Source: Gardnerella vaginalis ATCC 14018 = JCM 11026 (lineage in GTDB: Bacteria > Actinomycetota > Actinomycetes > Actinomycetales > Bifidobacteriaceae). Taken from it: a DNA stretch of 64,000 nucleotides. Positions 56,469-64,000 of this stretch are shown here, in pieces (position 1 is the stretch's first letter; each line of letters begins with the position of its first letter). The stretch is from the NCBI RefSeq assembly GCF_001042655.1, contig NZ_AP012332.1, positions 1,488,001 through 1,552,000 of the forward strand, given 5' to 3'. The notes under the pieces are model-generated. The model was not told the DNA's origin and did not search any database. It saw only the letters and a program-made list of their open reading frames with translations. Both the position numbers and the translations under genes were made by a program.

Positions 56469-57744
56469 ACCTTACCGCGGATATCTGCGTTTAGCAGCTA
56501 GTGATTTTCTTTCTAACTATGCAACTACACTAGCCTCAACTACTATTCAATTATGGCTATTGAACTCACTTTTTATCGGTTTTCAGCAGTCAAGCCATTA
56601 TTTATCGCTTTACCTCACCCTCACTGCAATAAGTGAATTAGTAGCAGGCCTTTTCTCAGGAGCACTAGCTGAGCATGTAGGAATTTTCAGGACAACAGTT
56701 GCTGCATGCTTAGCAAGAATGATTGCGGGATTATGTATTATCGCAATTGTATCGGTATCCTTCTCAACCCCATCTGCTAACAAGTTGCTCCTATTTTGGT
56801 GTGTTTGTATACTTGTAATGGTTACGACAGCATGTGATACTTTCTATTTTCCTGCTATTACTTCCTTTGTTAATCGTGTAACAAAAAATGATGATCTTAT
56901 TAATGTTCTTTCACTTCTTCGCTTTACAAGCCTCATGGGTACATTAGTAGGACCAGCAGTTGCAGGTTTTGCGAGTAGTAAATATTTATACATTCCAATT
57001 CTATTTACAGAAACTATCGCATTAGCAGGAATAATAATTTTTATTTATTTTATTTACAAGCATGCAGTTAGAACCGGAATTTATACTTCAGACGTCGCAG
57101 ATGAAAATCCAGAATATTCTCAAGGCTTTTTGGCAACTTGGGCTAGGGGAATGGCAACATTTGTAAAAAACCAAACGTACAGGACTTTAGCTCCATTTGC
57201 AATACTCGAAGCTATCGCATCTACTGGCATAAGCTTTGCTGGAGTCCTCTTATTCTCAATGGTTCTACATAGTGCAGAAGGATATGGCTGGTATTTAAGC
57301 GCAATGTCACTTGGGTATGCCCTCAGCTATCTCATCGCGCCAAAAGTGTCCAGCAAAATGTCCTTCTCTATGCTACTCACTCTTTCACATATACTAGTGA
57401 CTCTTTCTATAATAGGACTGGCATTAGCGCCTAACGCTATAGCAGCAGTCGTGTTTGGTTTCCTTTTTGCTTTCTTCCAAGGAGTAGTAAATCCACCATT
57501 CCAAACAGTATTTATTCATGCAGTAGATGATAATCTCGTTGGACAGGTAATGTCTGTATTCATCTCAGTTGTTGCCGCTATAGGAGCAGTAAGCTATCCG
57601 CTATGGGATTACGCTTATTCCCACATGACCATTCCATCTCTACATGCAGAGTCAGGAATAATTGTCATAGCTGCTCTTATCCACTTTATACTGGTGCTTA
57701 TCTGCATATTCGATAAGCGATTGCGTTCAATTAAAGCAGAATAA
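56452..57744 (+). CDS. MFS transporter (drug or peptide efflux type)
   Basis: 430 aa, twelve hydrophobic segments. The N-terminal half has LVAGLFSGALAEHVG; the C-terminal half has FAFFQGVVNPPFQTVFIHAVDDNLVGQVMSV, the pattern of macrolide-efflux-like MFS proteins (MFS_3). The only usable start is TTG 56452, within the end of the preceding gene, so it is translated by coupling. AT-rich compared with its neighbours in the element, so probably a separate cargo. Substrate unknown. Confidence 0.8.
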   Translation: MTNLFKPYRGYLRLAASDFLSNYATTLASTTIQLWLLNSLFIGFQQSSHYLSLYLTLTAISELVAGLFSGALAEHVGIFRTTVAACLARMIAGLCIIAIVSVSFSTPSANKLLLFWCVCILVMVTTACDTFYFPAITSFVNRVTKNDDLINVLSLLRFTSLMGTLVGPAVAGFASSKYLYIPILFTETIALAGIIIFIYFIYKHAVRTGIYTSDVADENPEYSQGFLATWARGMATFVKNQTYRTLAPFAILEAIASTGISFAGVLLFSMVLHSAEGYGWYLSAMSLGYALSYLIAPKVSSKMSFSMLLTLSHILVTLSIIGLALAPNAIAAVVFGFLFAFFQGVVNPPFQTVFIHAVDDNLVGQVMSVFISVVAAIGAVSYPLWDYAYSHMTIPSLHAESGIIVIAALIHFILVLICIFDKRLRSIKAE

Positions 57745-57779
57745 GATGCAATAAATATTGTAAATACGAGCACAACTAC

Positions 57780-57832
57780 AAGCTGCGCTGTGAAAGTTCA
57801 CTACAGAAGTTTCACAGCGCAGCTTATTTTTA
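57780..57832 (+). terminator. strong terminator of the peptide-MFS unit
   Basis: AAGCTGCGCTGTGAAA (57780-57795) / TTTCACAGCGCAGCTT (57810-57825), perfect 16-bp stem, followed by ATTTTT. Confidence 0.9.
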
Positions 57833-58353
57833 AATTAGAACGCTTTCAATTCAGACATCTAAGTTAACCGAGTGAACCATACTTTATCTGTCATAGAGTG
57901 TTCATTTGTGCCGTGAGCAAATAGCACCAACATCTATATCTAGGATATTTATAACTGATGTCCCGTCTGTAAATTCTTTTGACTAACATCATGAGAATTA
58001 AAAGAAATATCAGCACCATACCCGGATCCACTAAAAAGTCTGGGCGGCTATTGTCTCCACGAGTTTCACTCGTGGAGACTGTACTGTTGTGGCGCAGCAA
58101 GAATGCTGCCACCGGTCGCCGCCCCCACTTTCTCGTGTTGGTAGCCCAGAGGCTAGCACACCCAGTCCAAAGACCACACGCCAGCCTTGTCACGCCACCC
58201 AACAAGCTCACCCCTGCCAGCCCATTCCACAACATGTTCCACGGGCTGACCGGAGTCGAGCCTGGAGCGTCGCACAAGGACTGGGAGTGTTCTTGTGGGT
58301 TTACGGGTGTGCCTGCCCTGGAACTACCAACACACAAGGAAAGGATAAAAAAA
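57833..58353. other. gene-free leader region with structured element, copy 1
   Basis: 520 bp between the MFS terminator and the DUF4192-like gene. It contains the element at 58053-58128. An open frame runs through but its first true ribosome site is at 58354. Nothing else recognised. Confidence 0.6.
58053..58128 (+). ncRNA. structured leader element, copy 1
   Basis: Hairpin 1 GTCTCCACGAGt / aCTCGTGGAGAC (58053-58079, 12 bp). Hairpin 2 GTGGCGCAGC-aagaat-GCTGCCAC (58089-58112, 2-base bulge). Then CGGTCGCCGCCCCCAC. The same order, loop size and trailing C-rich motif occur at 62403-62467, also about 250-300 bp before a gene. Probable cis-acting RNA or DNA element of the mobile element. Confidence 0.55.
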
Positions 58354-58901
58354 ATGGTTACCATCAACAGCGACCACACGGTCACACTCCTAATAGGAGA
58401 GGTAGAAGCTCTCGTAGCATTCCACAACTACCTAGCAGGCTTTACCACGAAAGGATTGGACGAGAACACACTACGCTACGGTATCCAAGCATTAAGCAGT
58501 CTCCTCATCGTGCGTGACATGTTCCTTATTGATAGTTTCCATGGCTGCACCATGCAAGACTTCCTCGATAACGTTGAGCACCCATTCGCTGAGAAAACTG
58601 TCCACTATGTGCGTTCAAGCCTCGACCTGGTTTTTAGAGATGACAATTTCACCCTCGACACACGGCGCATCCATCGTGCAATAGCACTGCTGACCACCAT
58701 GCTGGAACTTAAAGGATTAAGTCAGAGGGAACTGTCACAGTCTATGGCACACTGTCATACTTGTATTGGCTGAAAAATGACACGACAAACGCTCGTATCA
58801 CAGCCCAGAAAGCACTCACGATAGACGAGAAGTACGGGCTTGCACGCATCACTACTACAGCGCTCCTTCACCACATCACACCCCACTGGTGCCAGAAGTA
58901 A
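58354..58901 (+). pseudogene. DUF4192-like protein, frameshifted
   Basis: ATG 58354 with AAAGGA upstream opens 139 codons ending SQSMAHCHTCIG (TGA 58771). Near 58750 a CA appears duplicated; two bases less would continue as LSYLYWLKNDTTNARITAQKALTIDEKYGLARI to TAA 58899. The continued C-terminus resembles DUF4192 proteins (helical LAWLxxR-GDGARARxAxxxAL). The domain is about 180 aa intact. Actinobacterial gene of unknown function, common on mobile elements. Confidence 0.55.
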
Positions 58902-59464
58902 GCAGAGGGTTTGCTGGCAGAAAAAGAAGCGCAACTTTTTCTGCCAGCCCCTGGTGGCTTATCGCAGCCACCCTCCCGCGCGGGGCGCGTCTTACCCCTA
59001 GGGCATGCCCTGAACAAAATTCCATAAATTTTAGGGCATTACCCCCAGGAGCAAGCCGCGCTATTACCACGCGAGAAGGGTGGCTACTATGCTTCCATAA
59101 GTTCACACAAAGATGTGTGAACCAGCCGCCACCAGCAGAACAAAGAATCTGCCACCACTATCATGGCGGCAGACCCATTATCATCGCATGGAACACCTGC
59201 GGTGTACTCTCATTTTTTGCTTTTTATGACGTGTTCTTGACACTTCCCACTCTAAAAAACGGGTCACTTCCGCCAACTTCCCCGCGTCCTCCACTCGCGT
59301 TACGGACACGCGCGAAGCTAGGGCCCGCAAGGGGTTGGCTCCAGCGCATTCCGTTTTTGTCCCTTCCAGTGTTCAACAACACGAACGAAAAATAATCACA
59401 CCAGGGTTTTTATATAAAACCAAACCATAAGAAAAATCATATACAAGTAGAAAGGAAAACAAGA
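58902..59464. other. palindrome-dense noncoding region (candidate oriT or replication origin)
   Basis: About 560 bp. Perfect stems: GCTGGCAGAAAAAG / CTTTTTCTGCCAGC (58913-58948), GGTGGCT / AGCCACC (58953-58972), GCCCT...AGGGC with AAAATT/AATTTT (59006-59038), GTTCACAC / GTGTGAAC (59101-59122). No ribosome site supports the overlapping open frames. Structure-rich DNA between element genes fits an oriT or single-strand origin; relaxase genes are outside the window. Confidence 0.5.
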
Positions 59465-59704
59465 ATGAAAATTAACAGCAAGCCAGTCACCGGCACAAGC
59501 TTCGCATACGACGGATGCCACAAAATCTACATCTGCGAAAACACACAAGATGAGCAAGACGCGCAAAAAACCGGATACACCATCCACCCCATAAGCGAGC
59601 TTGAAAACACATACGAAAACTCGTGCGACCTACGCTTCATCCACAACTGGACACTCGATAAAGACTATGTCTCCCAACTAGAGCCCGCCTTATTCCAAGA
59701 ATAA
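59465..59704 (+). CDS. uncharacterised small soluble protein
   Basis: 79 aa, GAAAGGAAAAC upstream. It has a beta-like start (NSKPVTGTSFAYDGCHKIYICENT) and an acidic helix; no membrane segment. First of a run of small element genes in the same direction. No family recognised. Confidence 0.55.
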   Translation: MKINSKPVTGTSFAYDGCHKIYICENTQDEQDAQKTGYTIHPISELENTYENSCDLRFIHNWTLDKDYVSQLEPALFQE

Positions 59705-59732
59705 CCAAAACTACAACAAAGAAAGGTCTTTT

Positions 59733-60044
59733 ATGCTCATTCGTATACTCGCAGCATTCATCCTAATAAATGCACTTATTGCATACAGCGGTCTTGTAAC
59801 CTACATGGCACATCTCATGCAAGAGAGCGCGAACAAGACACATACGCCAAAAACACGATGGCAAAAACTCACACTCGCACTAATTTTTACCAGTGTGACC
59901 GTCTGCGTACTCGTAGAAACACTATCAGACAACCAGACTATACGAACGATTACTCTCGCAGCCTTTGCATTTCTTATCGGCAACTTTTCAGGTGGCATGT
60001 ATCAAAAAATCAAAACGAGCAACGAAAAGAAAGAACAAGAATGA
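59733..60044 (+). CDS. small membrane protein, three helices
   Basis: 103 aa. Hydrophobic segments at about 3-26, 48-63 and 70-88; basic tail KIKTSNEKKEQE. GAAAGG precedes the ATG. Coupled to the following MSEQERK fragment by an ATGA overlap. Same arrangement as the gene pair at 60171-60997, so probably a diverged duplicate of that module. Confidence 0.6.
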   Translation: MLIRILAAFILINALIAYSGLVTYMAHLMQESANKTHTPKTRWQKLTLALIFTSVTVCVLVETLSDNQTIRTITLAAFAFLIGNFSGGMYQKIKTSNEKKEQE

Positions 60045-60157
60045 GTGAACAAGAACGTAAAGTCCGTCTCGTCATCCGTATCACCCACACCATCGATATG
60101 AATGACAGTAACGGGTGGACACCACAATTAAGCTTCATCAAAACAAGAGAATCTTAA
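60041..60157 (+). pseudogene. truncated duplicate of the 60665 gene
   Basis: 38 codons; about 107 bp nearly identical to the start of 60665-60997 (MSEQERKVRLVIRITHT...SFIKT), then a different tail RES and stop. A partial duplication product. It may still yield a short peptide. Confidence 0.6.
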
Positions 60158-60170
60158 AAGGAGAATTATC

Positions 60171-60668
60171 ATGGAGTTTACACTAGACAACGGGCAGCGT
60201 GACCTTCTATGGCTCGTCTTAGCACCCGCTGCCCCTGCCTTATGCTCACAAATAGGCCACGGCATGCCACAGTGGGCAATCATACTCGCAAGTATCATCT
60301 CATGCTGGATCCTCCTTGCTACAGCATACACAGAAACAAATAGATTATGGAAAGACAGCAGTCGAGTACGCAATTGCCAACACCAGACAATTATTCGCGC
60401 ATGGACAGTACTCTTAAGCGTTCTCGCAGTAACCATAACCCTCGTACTGGCAGCAGCGCTTTATAACAGTTTTCTCCCTACAAACACGCAAACCTTTATT
60501 ATCTTTAGCTCAATCAGTGTCATCGGTATGATGGCATTCTTTGCCCACTACTACTTCTACCAAGCCTGGATACCAGAAAAACGGGTATCCCTCAAAGAAA
60601 TAGCAGCCACACACGGAATAGAACCATACACCAGTAACCACAATAAGACGAAAGAAGACTTGCAATGA
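60171..60668 (+). CDS. membrane protein of the repeated module
   Basis: 165 aa, hydrophobic segments near 12-28, 35-52, 77-98 and 105-127; basic/acidic tail. AAAAGGAG precedes the ATG. Overlaps the next gene by ATGA. No family recognised. Confidence 0.6.
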   Translation: MEFTLDNGQRDLLWLVLAPAAPALCSQIGHGMPQWAIILASIISCWILLATAYTETNRLWKDSSRVRNCQHQTIIRAWTVLLSVLAVTITLVLAAALYNSFLPTNTQTFIIFSSISVIGMMAFFAHYYFYQAWIPEKRVSLKEIAATHGIEPYTSNHNKTKEDLQ

Positions 60669-60997
60669 GTGAACAAGAACGTAAAGTCCGCCTCGTCATC
60701 CGTATCACCCACACCGTAGACATGAATGACAGTAACGGGTGGACACCACAATTAAGCTTCATCAAAACCAGTATCCTCACCCCAGAAAAAGCGAAAAACA
60801 TCGCGGCAATCCTGAACCGTCTTGAAGCATTCCGCGCATCCAAACTCGGAAACACGCAAGGCGTCCTGTGGATCATCAACGCGACCGACACATACGATCT
60901 GGACCGTATCACAAGCCAATTCGGACTCGATGAGCTCAAAAACCTACCCGAAGTCTTAAACCCAGTCACAGAAATAAGCCTCAACAACCTCAACTAA
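60665..60997 (+). CDS. uncharacterised protein of the repeated module
   Basis: 110 aa, soluble, with VRLVIRITHTVDMNDSNGWTPQLSFIKTS and helices (TPEKAKNIAAILNRLEAFRAS). An intact copy of the truncated repeat at 60041. Coupled to the membrane protein before it. Ends 11 bp before ssb. Function unknown. Confidence 0.6.
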   Translation: MSEQERKVRLVIRITHTVDMNDSNGWTPQLSFIKTSILTPEKAKNIAAILNRLEAFRASKLGNTQGVLWIINATDTYDLDRITSQFGLDELKNLPEVLNPVTEISLNNLN

Positions 60998-61008
60998 AAA
61001 GGAGAACA

Positions 61009-61476
61009 ATGATGAAAACGACCATCGCTCAAACTATCGAAGGAAACCTCACCGACAATCACACCTACTTCCCGCCAGCAGACCGTAAACGCGCTATGCT
61101 CCAATTGACCATCGCATCACAAAACAGACGCCAGGAAAATGGGCAGTGGGTCGACGGACCAGCAGACTTCATCCAGGTAAAAATATTCGGTAGGTCTGCG
61201 GAAATCCTCGAAACCCTATGGAACAATGGGCAACTGGGTAAAGGCATGCCCGTCATTGCGATAGGCCGGTTCGATCCACGCCCATCCGCATGGATAGGCA
61301 AAGACGGCAAAGCCCACGCCCAAGTCAGTTTTAATGCTGAAAACCTTACAACCAATATCGCACTGCTCGCTATGCGGCAAAACCGCGACACCACACCTGT
61401 AGCTGCTCCAGAACAACCAGCCTCATCAGAGGACGATTGGATGACTGGTTACGACCCAGGTGATATGCCATTCTAA
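61009..61476 (+). CDS. ssb: single-stranded DNA-binding protein
   Basis: 155 aa with an OB fold (TTIAQTIEGNLTDNHTYFPP...VKIFGRSAEILETLWNNGQLGKGMPVIAIGRF) and the acidic SSB tip ending GDMPF for partner binding. Rather diverged from chromosomal SSB. AAAAGGAG precedes ATG 61009 or 61012. Typical of conjugative elements. Confidence 0.88.
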   Translation: MMKTTIAQTIEGNLTDNHTYFPPADRKRAMLQLTIASQNRRQENGQWVDGPADFIQVKIFGRSAEILETLWNNGQLGKGMPVIAIGRFDPRPSAWIGKDGKAHAQVSFNAENLTTNIALLAMRQNRDTTPVAAPEQPASSEDDWMTGYDPGDMPF

Positions 61477-61494
61477 AGGCTGTAGTTTAAGTTA

Positions 61495-61547
61495 AAGAGT
61501 GCGGGTCTCTCTACCTAGAAGAAAGGTAGAGAGACCCGCGCTCTTAT
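61495..61547. terminator. bidirectional terminator after ssb
   Basis: AAGAGTGCGGGTCTCTCTAC... (61495-61516) pairs with AGGTAGAGAGACCCGC...CTCTT (61524-61545), about 21 bp with one mismatch. Confidence 0.8.
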
Positions 61548-61556
61548 TGCTTCAGA

Positions 61557-61592
61557 TTGACAAACTGTAAGAAATATCTTACAATTGATGTG
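61557..61592 (+). promoter_or_regulatory. promoter with central operator of the toxin-antitoxin operon
   Basis: TTGACA (61557-61562), exactly 17 bp, TACAAT (61580-61585). The palindrome TGTAAGA-aata-TCTTACA (61566-61583) fills the spacer and overlaps the -10, so the antitoxin HTH should block it. The predicted start is at or next to the GTG at 61592. Confidence 0.75.
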
Positions 61593-61903
61593 TGAGAATA
61601 ATAGAAACAGAAGAATTTACAAAATGGCTAGAAAAGCTTAAAAATAGACGAGCTCAACTAGCTATCGGCTCTCGACTCTTCCAGTGGAAAAATGAGAGCA
61701 TGGTTTTCGGAGACGTTAAAACCATACATGGCGAACTCAAAGAAGCACGATTCCATATCGATGCAGGGTATCGCGTGTATTTCGCCCAAAAACAAGACAA
61801 GATAGTTCTCCTTGTCTTTGGTGGAGACAAATCCACACAAGACAAGGATATCAAGAAAGCAGACGCTCTCCTTAAAGACATGAAAGAAGCAGGACAATGG
61901 TAA
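61592..61903 (+). CDS. RelE/ParE-superfamily toxin (Gp49/HigB type)
   Basis: 103 aa with the typical ELKEARFHIDAGYRVYFAQ...IVLLVFGGDKSTQDKDIKKA pattern of addiction-module killer proteins (mRNA interferase fold). Start GTG 61592 has no ribosome site and coincides with the predicted transcription start, implying leaderless translation. Overlaps the antitoxin by 7 bp. Confidence 0.88.
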   Translation: MRIIETEEFTKWLEKLKNRRAQLAIGSRLFQWKNESMVFGDVKTIHGELKEARFHIDAGYRVYFAQKQDKIVLLVFGGDKSTQDKDIKKADALLKDMKEAGQW

Positions 61904-62253
61904 AGACACGAGAATTCGATATTCAAAACTATCTAACCGACCCAGAATCTATCATTTATTTCCTTAATGCGGCATTAGAAGCTAACGATGCGCACTTCTT
62001 TACTCAAGCACTAGGCGAAGTAGCAAAATCTGAGGGAATGACAAAGCTTGCGCAGCGTTCCGGAATTCCACGCGAAAGCTTGTATCAAATCCTTTCCGGC
62101 AAAGGCAACCCACGTTTAGATACTCTTATGCGTGTTCTTGACAATCTCGGGTTTAGTCTCTCACTACGTCCACTAGAGGAAAACGAAGAGGAAACATCCA
62201 AAGATCACAAGAACAAAGAAGGCATAGTATATAAAGAACCTGCATACGCGTAA
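61897..62253 (+). CDS. HigA-like antitoxin
   Basis: 118 aa, same family as 9176-9463: SIIYFLNAALEANDAHFFTQAL, GEVAKSEGMTKLAQRSGIPRESLYQILSGKGNP with HTH. A 20-residue acidic/basic tail follows. ATG 61897 overlaps the toxin stop. Neutralises the toxin and represses the operon. Confidence 0.88.
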   Translation: MVKTREFDIQNYLTDPESIIYFLNAALEANDAHFFTQALGEVAKSEGMTKLAQRSGIPRESLYQILSGKGNPRLDTLMRVLDNLGFSLSLRPLEENEEETSKDHKNKEGIVYKEPAYA

Positions 62254-62750
62254 ACACCCTCTAAGGGACCAAAAATCGGGTGGTTGGCTTGTCCTTTGAT
62301 AGAAAACCAACCACCACCAAAATGGAAATGGTCGACATTACCGCACGTGAGATCGACCATTACTCATATATTCCTGACCTATATATCATGTGGGGCTAAT
62401 GCCAACCCTTAAAGGGTTGTCTGTATGACACGGGTGCAGCAAAGATGCTGCACCCCGGCCGCCCCACATGAGCTTTGTGCGTGCCAGCGCCAAGACAAGC
62501 ACACACCCACCACAATCCACACACACCACCCCGATAAGGATTCTTGCAGTTCGCGCCAGACACCATCGTTTTTCAGGCTCCCCATGCCTGCAAAAATTGC
62601 AGACAGGGAAGCCTTTCCACGGGTGTGGGCGCGCCCCACAAGAACCCATATCATTTTTAGAGGGGTGGCGGAGTGTCTTATGGCAACGGGTTGTGTGCTG
62701 CTTAACGCTTGTCACGCACACAGTGACACACATAAGAAAGGACAATTATT
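62254..62750. other. gene-free region with hairpins and structured element, copy 2
   Basis: About 500 bp. Hairpins GGTGGTTGG / CCAACCACC (62279-62315) and AATGGTCGA / TCGACCATT (62327-62361), then the structured element (62403-62467). Open frames here lack ribosome sites and were not accepted. Confidence 0.6.
62403..62467 (+). ncRNA. structured leader element, copy 2
   Basis: CAACCCTT-a-AAGGGTTG (62403-62419), GGGTGCAGC-aaagat-GCTGCACCC (62432-62455), then CGGCCGCCCCAC. Layout and loops match copy 1 at 58053-58128; stem sequences differ partly, with pairing kept. Confidence 0.55.
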
Positions 62751-63311
62751 ATGGGACACTCCAGCATTCTCTACTCGTTCACCAGTGAAAAAGACGCTAT
62801 CGAAGCACTCAAAAAATATGCCAGCTACGACAACCTCATCGCCACTTTTCTCCAGTCGGTCGATCCCCTTACCCTCGAAAAAGACATAGCCGATGAAGCT
62901 GACTATGTTGACTTCATCGACACATGGAACAATCCACGCGATATCGTCGACTTGGAAATACAGTACATGCCATACACGCTTACCAGTAAGAATGACGGTA
63001 TCGTTCACCTACACGCTGATAGTGAAAAGATGAATAGTCTTGCACATGAAGCTGCGGAAACATTCCACCACGCTGCACGAATCGTAACCGATTACGGGTA
63101 CATGCCACACTACGGTGCGCACAGTGAGCTAGACAGGCATGTCATGCGTGACTACCGTCGTCTTACACAACCGTATGCGACTACTCGTATTATCATCATG
63201 AACCCGTCAAACTTATCATGGACAGTCCTTGAAAGTAGCCTTGACTATCTCGACCCTCACTATCGTGACCTGTACATCATGACTACAGTAACCGGCGACT
63301 ACCACATCTAA
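62751..63311 (+). CDS. uncharacterised protein of the element
   Basis: 186 aa, soluble, acidic. No membrane segment; segments SEKDAIEALKKYASYDNL and HEAAETFHHAARIVTDYGY suggest helices. GAAAGGAC precedes the ATG. Follows a structured leader like the DUF4192-like gene. No family recognised. Confidence 0.6.
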   Translation: MGHSSILYSFTSEKDAIEALKKYASYDNLIATFLQSVDPLTLEKDIADEADYVDFIDTWNNPRDIVDLEIQYMPYTLTSKNDGIVHLHADSEKMNSLAHEAAETFHHAARIVTDYGYMPHYGAHSELDRHVMRDYRRLTQPYATTRIIIMNPSNLSWTVLESSLDYLDPHYRDLYIMTTVTGDYHI

Positions 63312-63732
63312 ACGCACCGCTATACCACTAGAAGGGTTACCCATTAGGGTAGCCCTTCTTACTTTCTCATCTTGATAGTTTCTCTCACACCCCACACGCT
63401 GACATGGCCTTTTCCTTGCATCTATGCACTTAGCTAAGGATTACGCATACGAGGCGCCTCGTGTGGTAAGACAATACTTCCTTCCTTAAAAAATGTGAGT
63501 GGCTGTTTACCGCTTAGGCCTTCTTTTGTTTACCGATGAATGCTCGCTGCGCCTAGCGACATATGTCAACCTGTCCGTCGTGTCTTTCACTTACGTTGCA
63601 GCCACGCGTGCCAGGTCACGCACCCACAAGGGGTGTGACATATGCCGCCAGTCGTAGCGTGAACCGCAATCATCAACAAAAGAAAACCCAAGCGAAACAA
63701 CCACTGTTTCACTTTTAACGGAAAGGATTATT
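63312..63732. other. gene-free region before the last gene
   Basis: 421 bp. Holds the terminator of the previous gene (63330-63365), a GAGGCGCCTC palindrome (63452-63461) and several small G+C-rich inverted repeats. Nothing coding was recognised. Confidence 0.55.
63330..63365 (+). terminator. terminator of the 62751 gene
   Basis: AGAAGGGTTACCC / GGGTAGCCCTTCT with one mismatch, followed by T-rich sequence. Confidence 0.7.
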
Positions 63733-64000
63733 ATGACTACCACACTCGAAGCACCAGTAACCCGCAACTCCATTAACGTGCACGGCGCTATGGAAGGTGA
63801 CATCCTCGTCGCAACATGGGGGTATGACCAAACCAACTGGGATTATTACGAAGTCATTCACGTCACCTCTAAAACAGTCACTCTCTTCGACTTGCGCCAC
63901 CATACGCTGCTCAAGGGTAAGCGCACCCAGCCAGGCTATTACACGAACATTCCAGGCCGGTACGGTGTGCGCATCAATACCTTCAGCAACGCGTACTTCA
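63733..64000 (+). CDS. uncharacterised protein, cut by the window end
   Basis: At least 89 residues from ATG 63733 (GAAAGGATTATT upstream). The translation begins TTTLEAPVTRNSINVHGAM and contains DILVATWGYDQTNWDYYEVIHV, TVTLFDLRHH and KRTQPGYYTN. No known domain is visible; beta-rich with many aromatic residues. C-terminus outside the window. Confidence 0.55.
   Translation, partial: MTTTLEAPVTRNSINVHGAMEGDILVATWGYDQTNWDYYEVIHVTSKTVTLFDLRHHTLLKGKRTQPGYYTNIPGRYGVRINTFSNAYF

Noticed and set aside
58889..59395. 168-codon frame in the hairpin-rich region
   Set aside because: Runs through perfect inverted repeats, has no ribosome site and no recognisable features.

Overview
The window looks like a Gardnerella (Bifidobacteriaceae) chromosome. 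The basis is an AT-rich actinobacterial backbone with the zwf-opcA-pgl/gnd cluster, nrdHIEF, the atpBEFHAGDC operon, many sortase-type surface proteins and Bifidobacterium-like mobile-element genes. Species assignment is inference; no search was run.

Layout: 1-4.3 kb is the oxidative pentose-phosphate cluster (zwf, opcA, pgl, and gnd convergent). 4.5-9.06 kb is nrdHIEF behind two NrdR boxes. Its NrdF has Gln143, Ser203 and Lys237 at three metal-ligand positions, which is the signature of a metal-free class Ie ribonucleotide reductase. 9.1-19.7 kb is an accessory stretch: a decayed dinJ-yafQ pair, an orphan antitoxin, a DUF234-type ATPase, two tandem-duplicated two-component systems, small membrane proteins, a dispersed palindromic repeat family, and a DUF3800 gene facing a putative small structured RNA. 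19.9-23.3 kb is a large LPKTG adhesin switched off by a C11 tract.

23.4-31.6 kb is a P19/FTR1-type ferrous-iron uptake operon (FTR1 permease, P19-like lipoprotein, DUF2318 protein, two FtsX-like permeases, ATPase, FMN-binding lipoprotein) behind a Fur-box-like site; apbE at 37.1 kb could flavinylate the last protein. 31.8-36.9 kb is a lantibiotic-immunity module (ABC transporter plus two-component system) lying between an hsdR remnant and an Abi-family remnant. 37.1-41.2 kb holds apbE, a Fic protein, a DUF4143-ATPase remnant and a surface protein whose promoter spacer is a G10 tract. 41.6-48.6 kb is the F1Fo ATP synthase operon.

49 kb to the window end is an integrated element at an initiator tRNA-Met gene. 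It carries a tyrosine integrase, a small HTH gene whose end overlaps the tRNA, a coiled-coil membrane protein, an LAQTG adhesin, a low-GC cargo cassette (21-aa proline/arginine-rich peptide, unknown helical protein, MFS transporter), a frameshifted DUF4192-like gene, two copies of a structured leader element, SSB, small membrane proteins and a RelE/HigB-like toxin-antitoxin pair. The right end lies outside the window.
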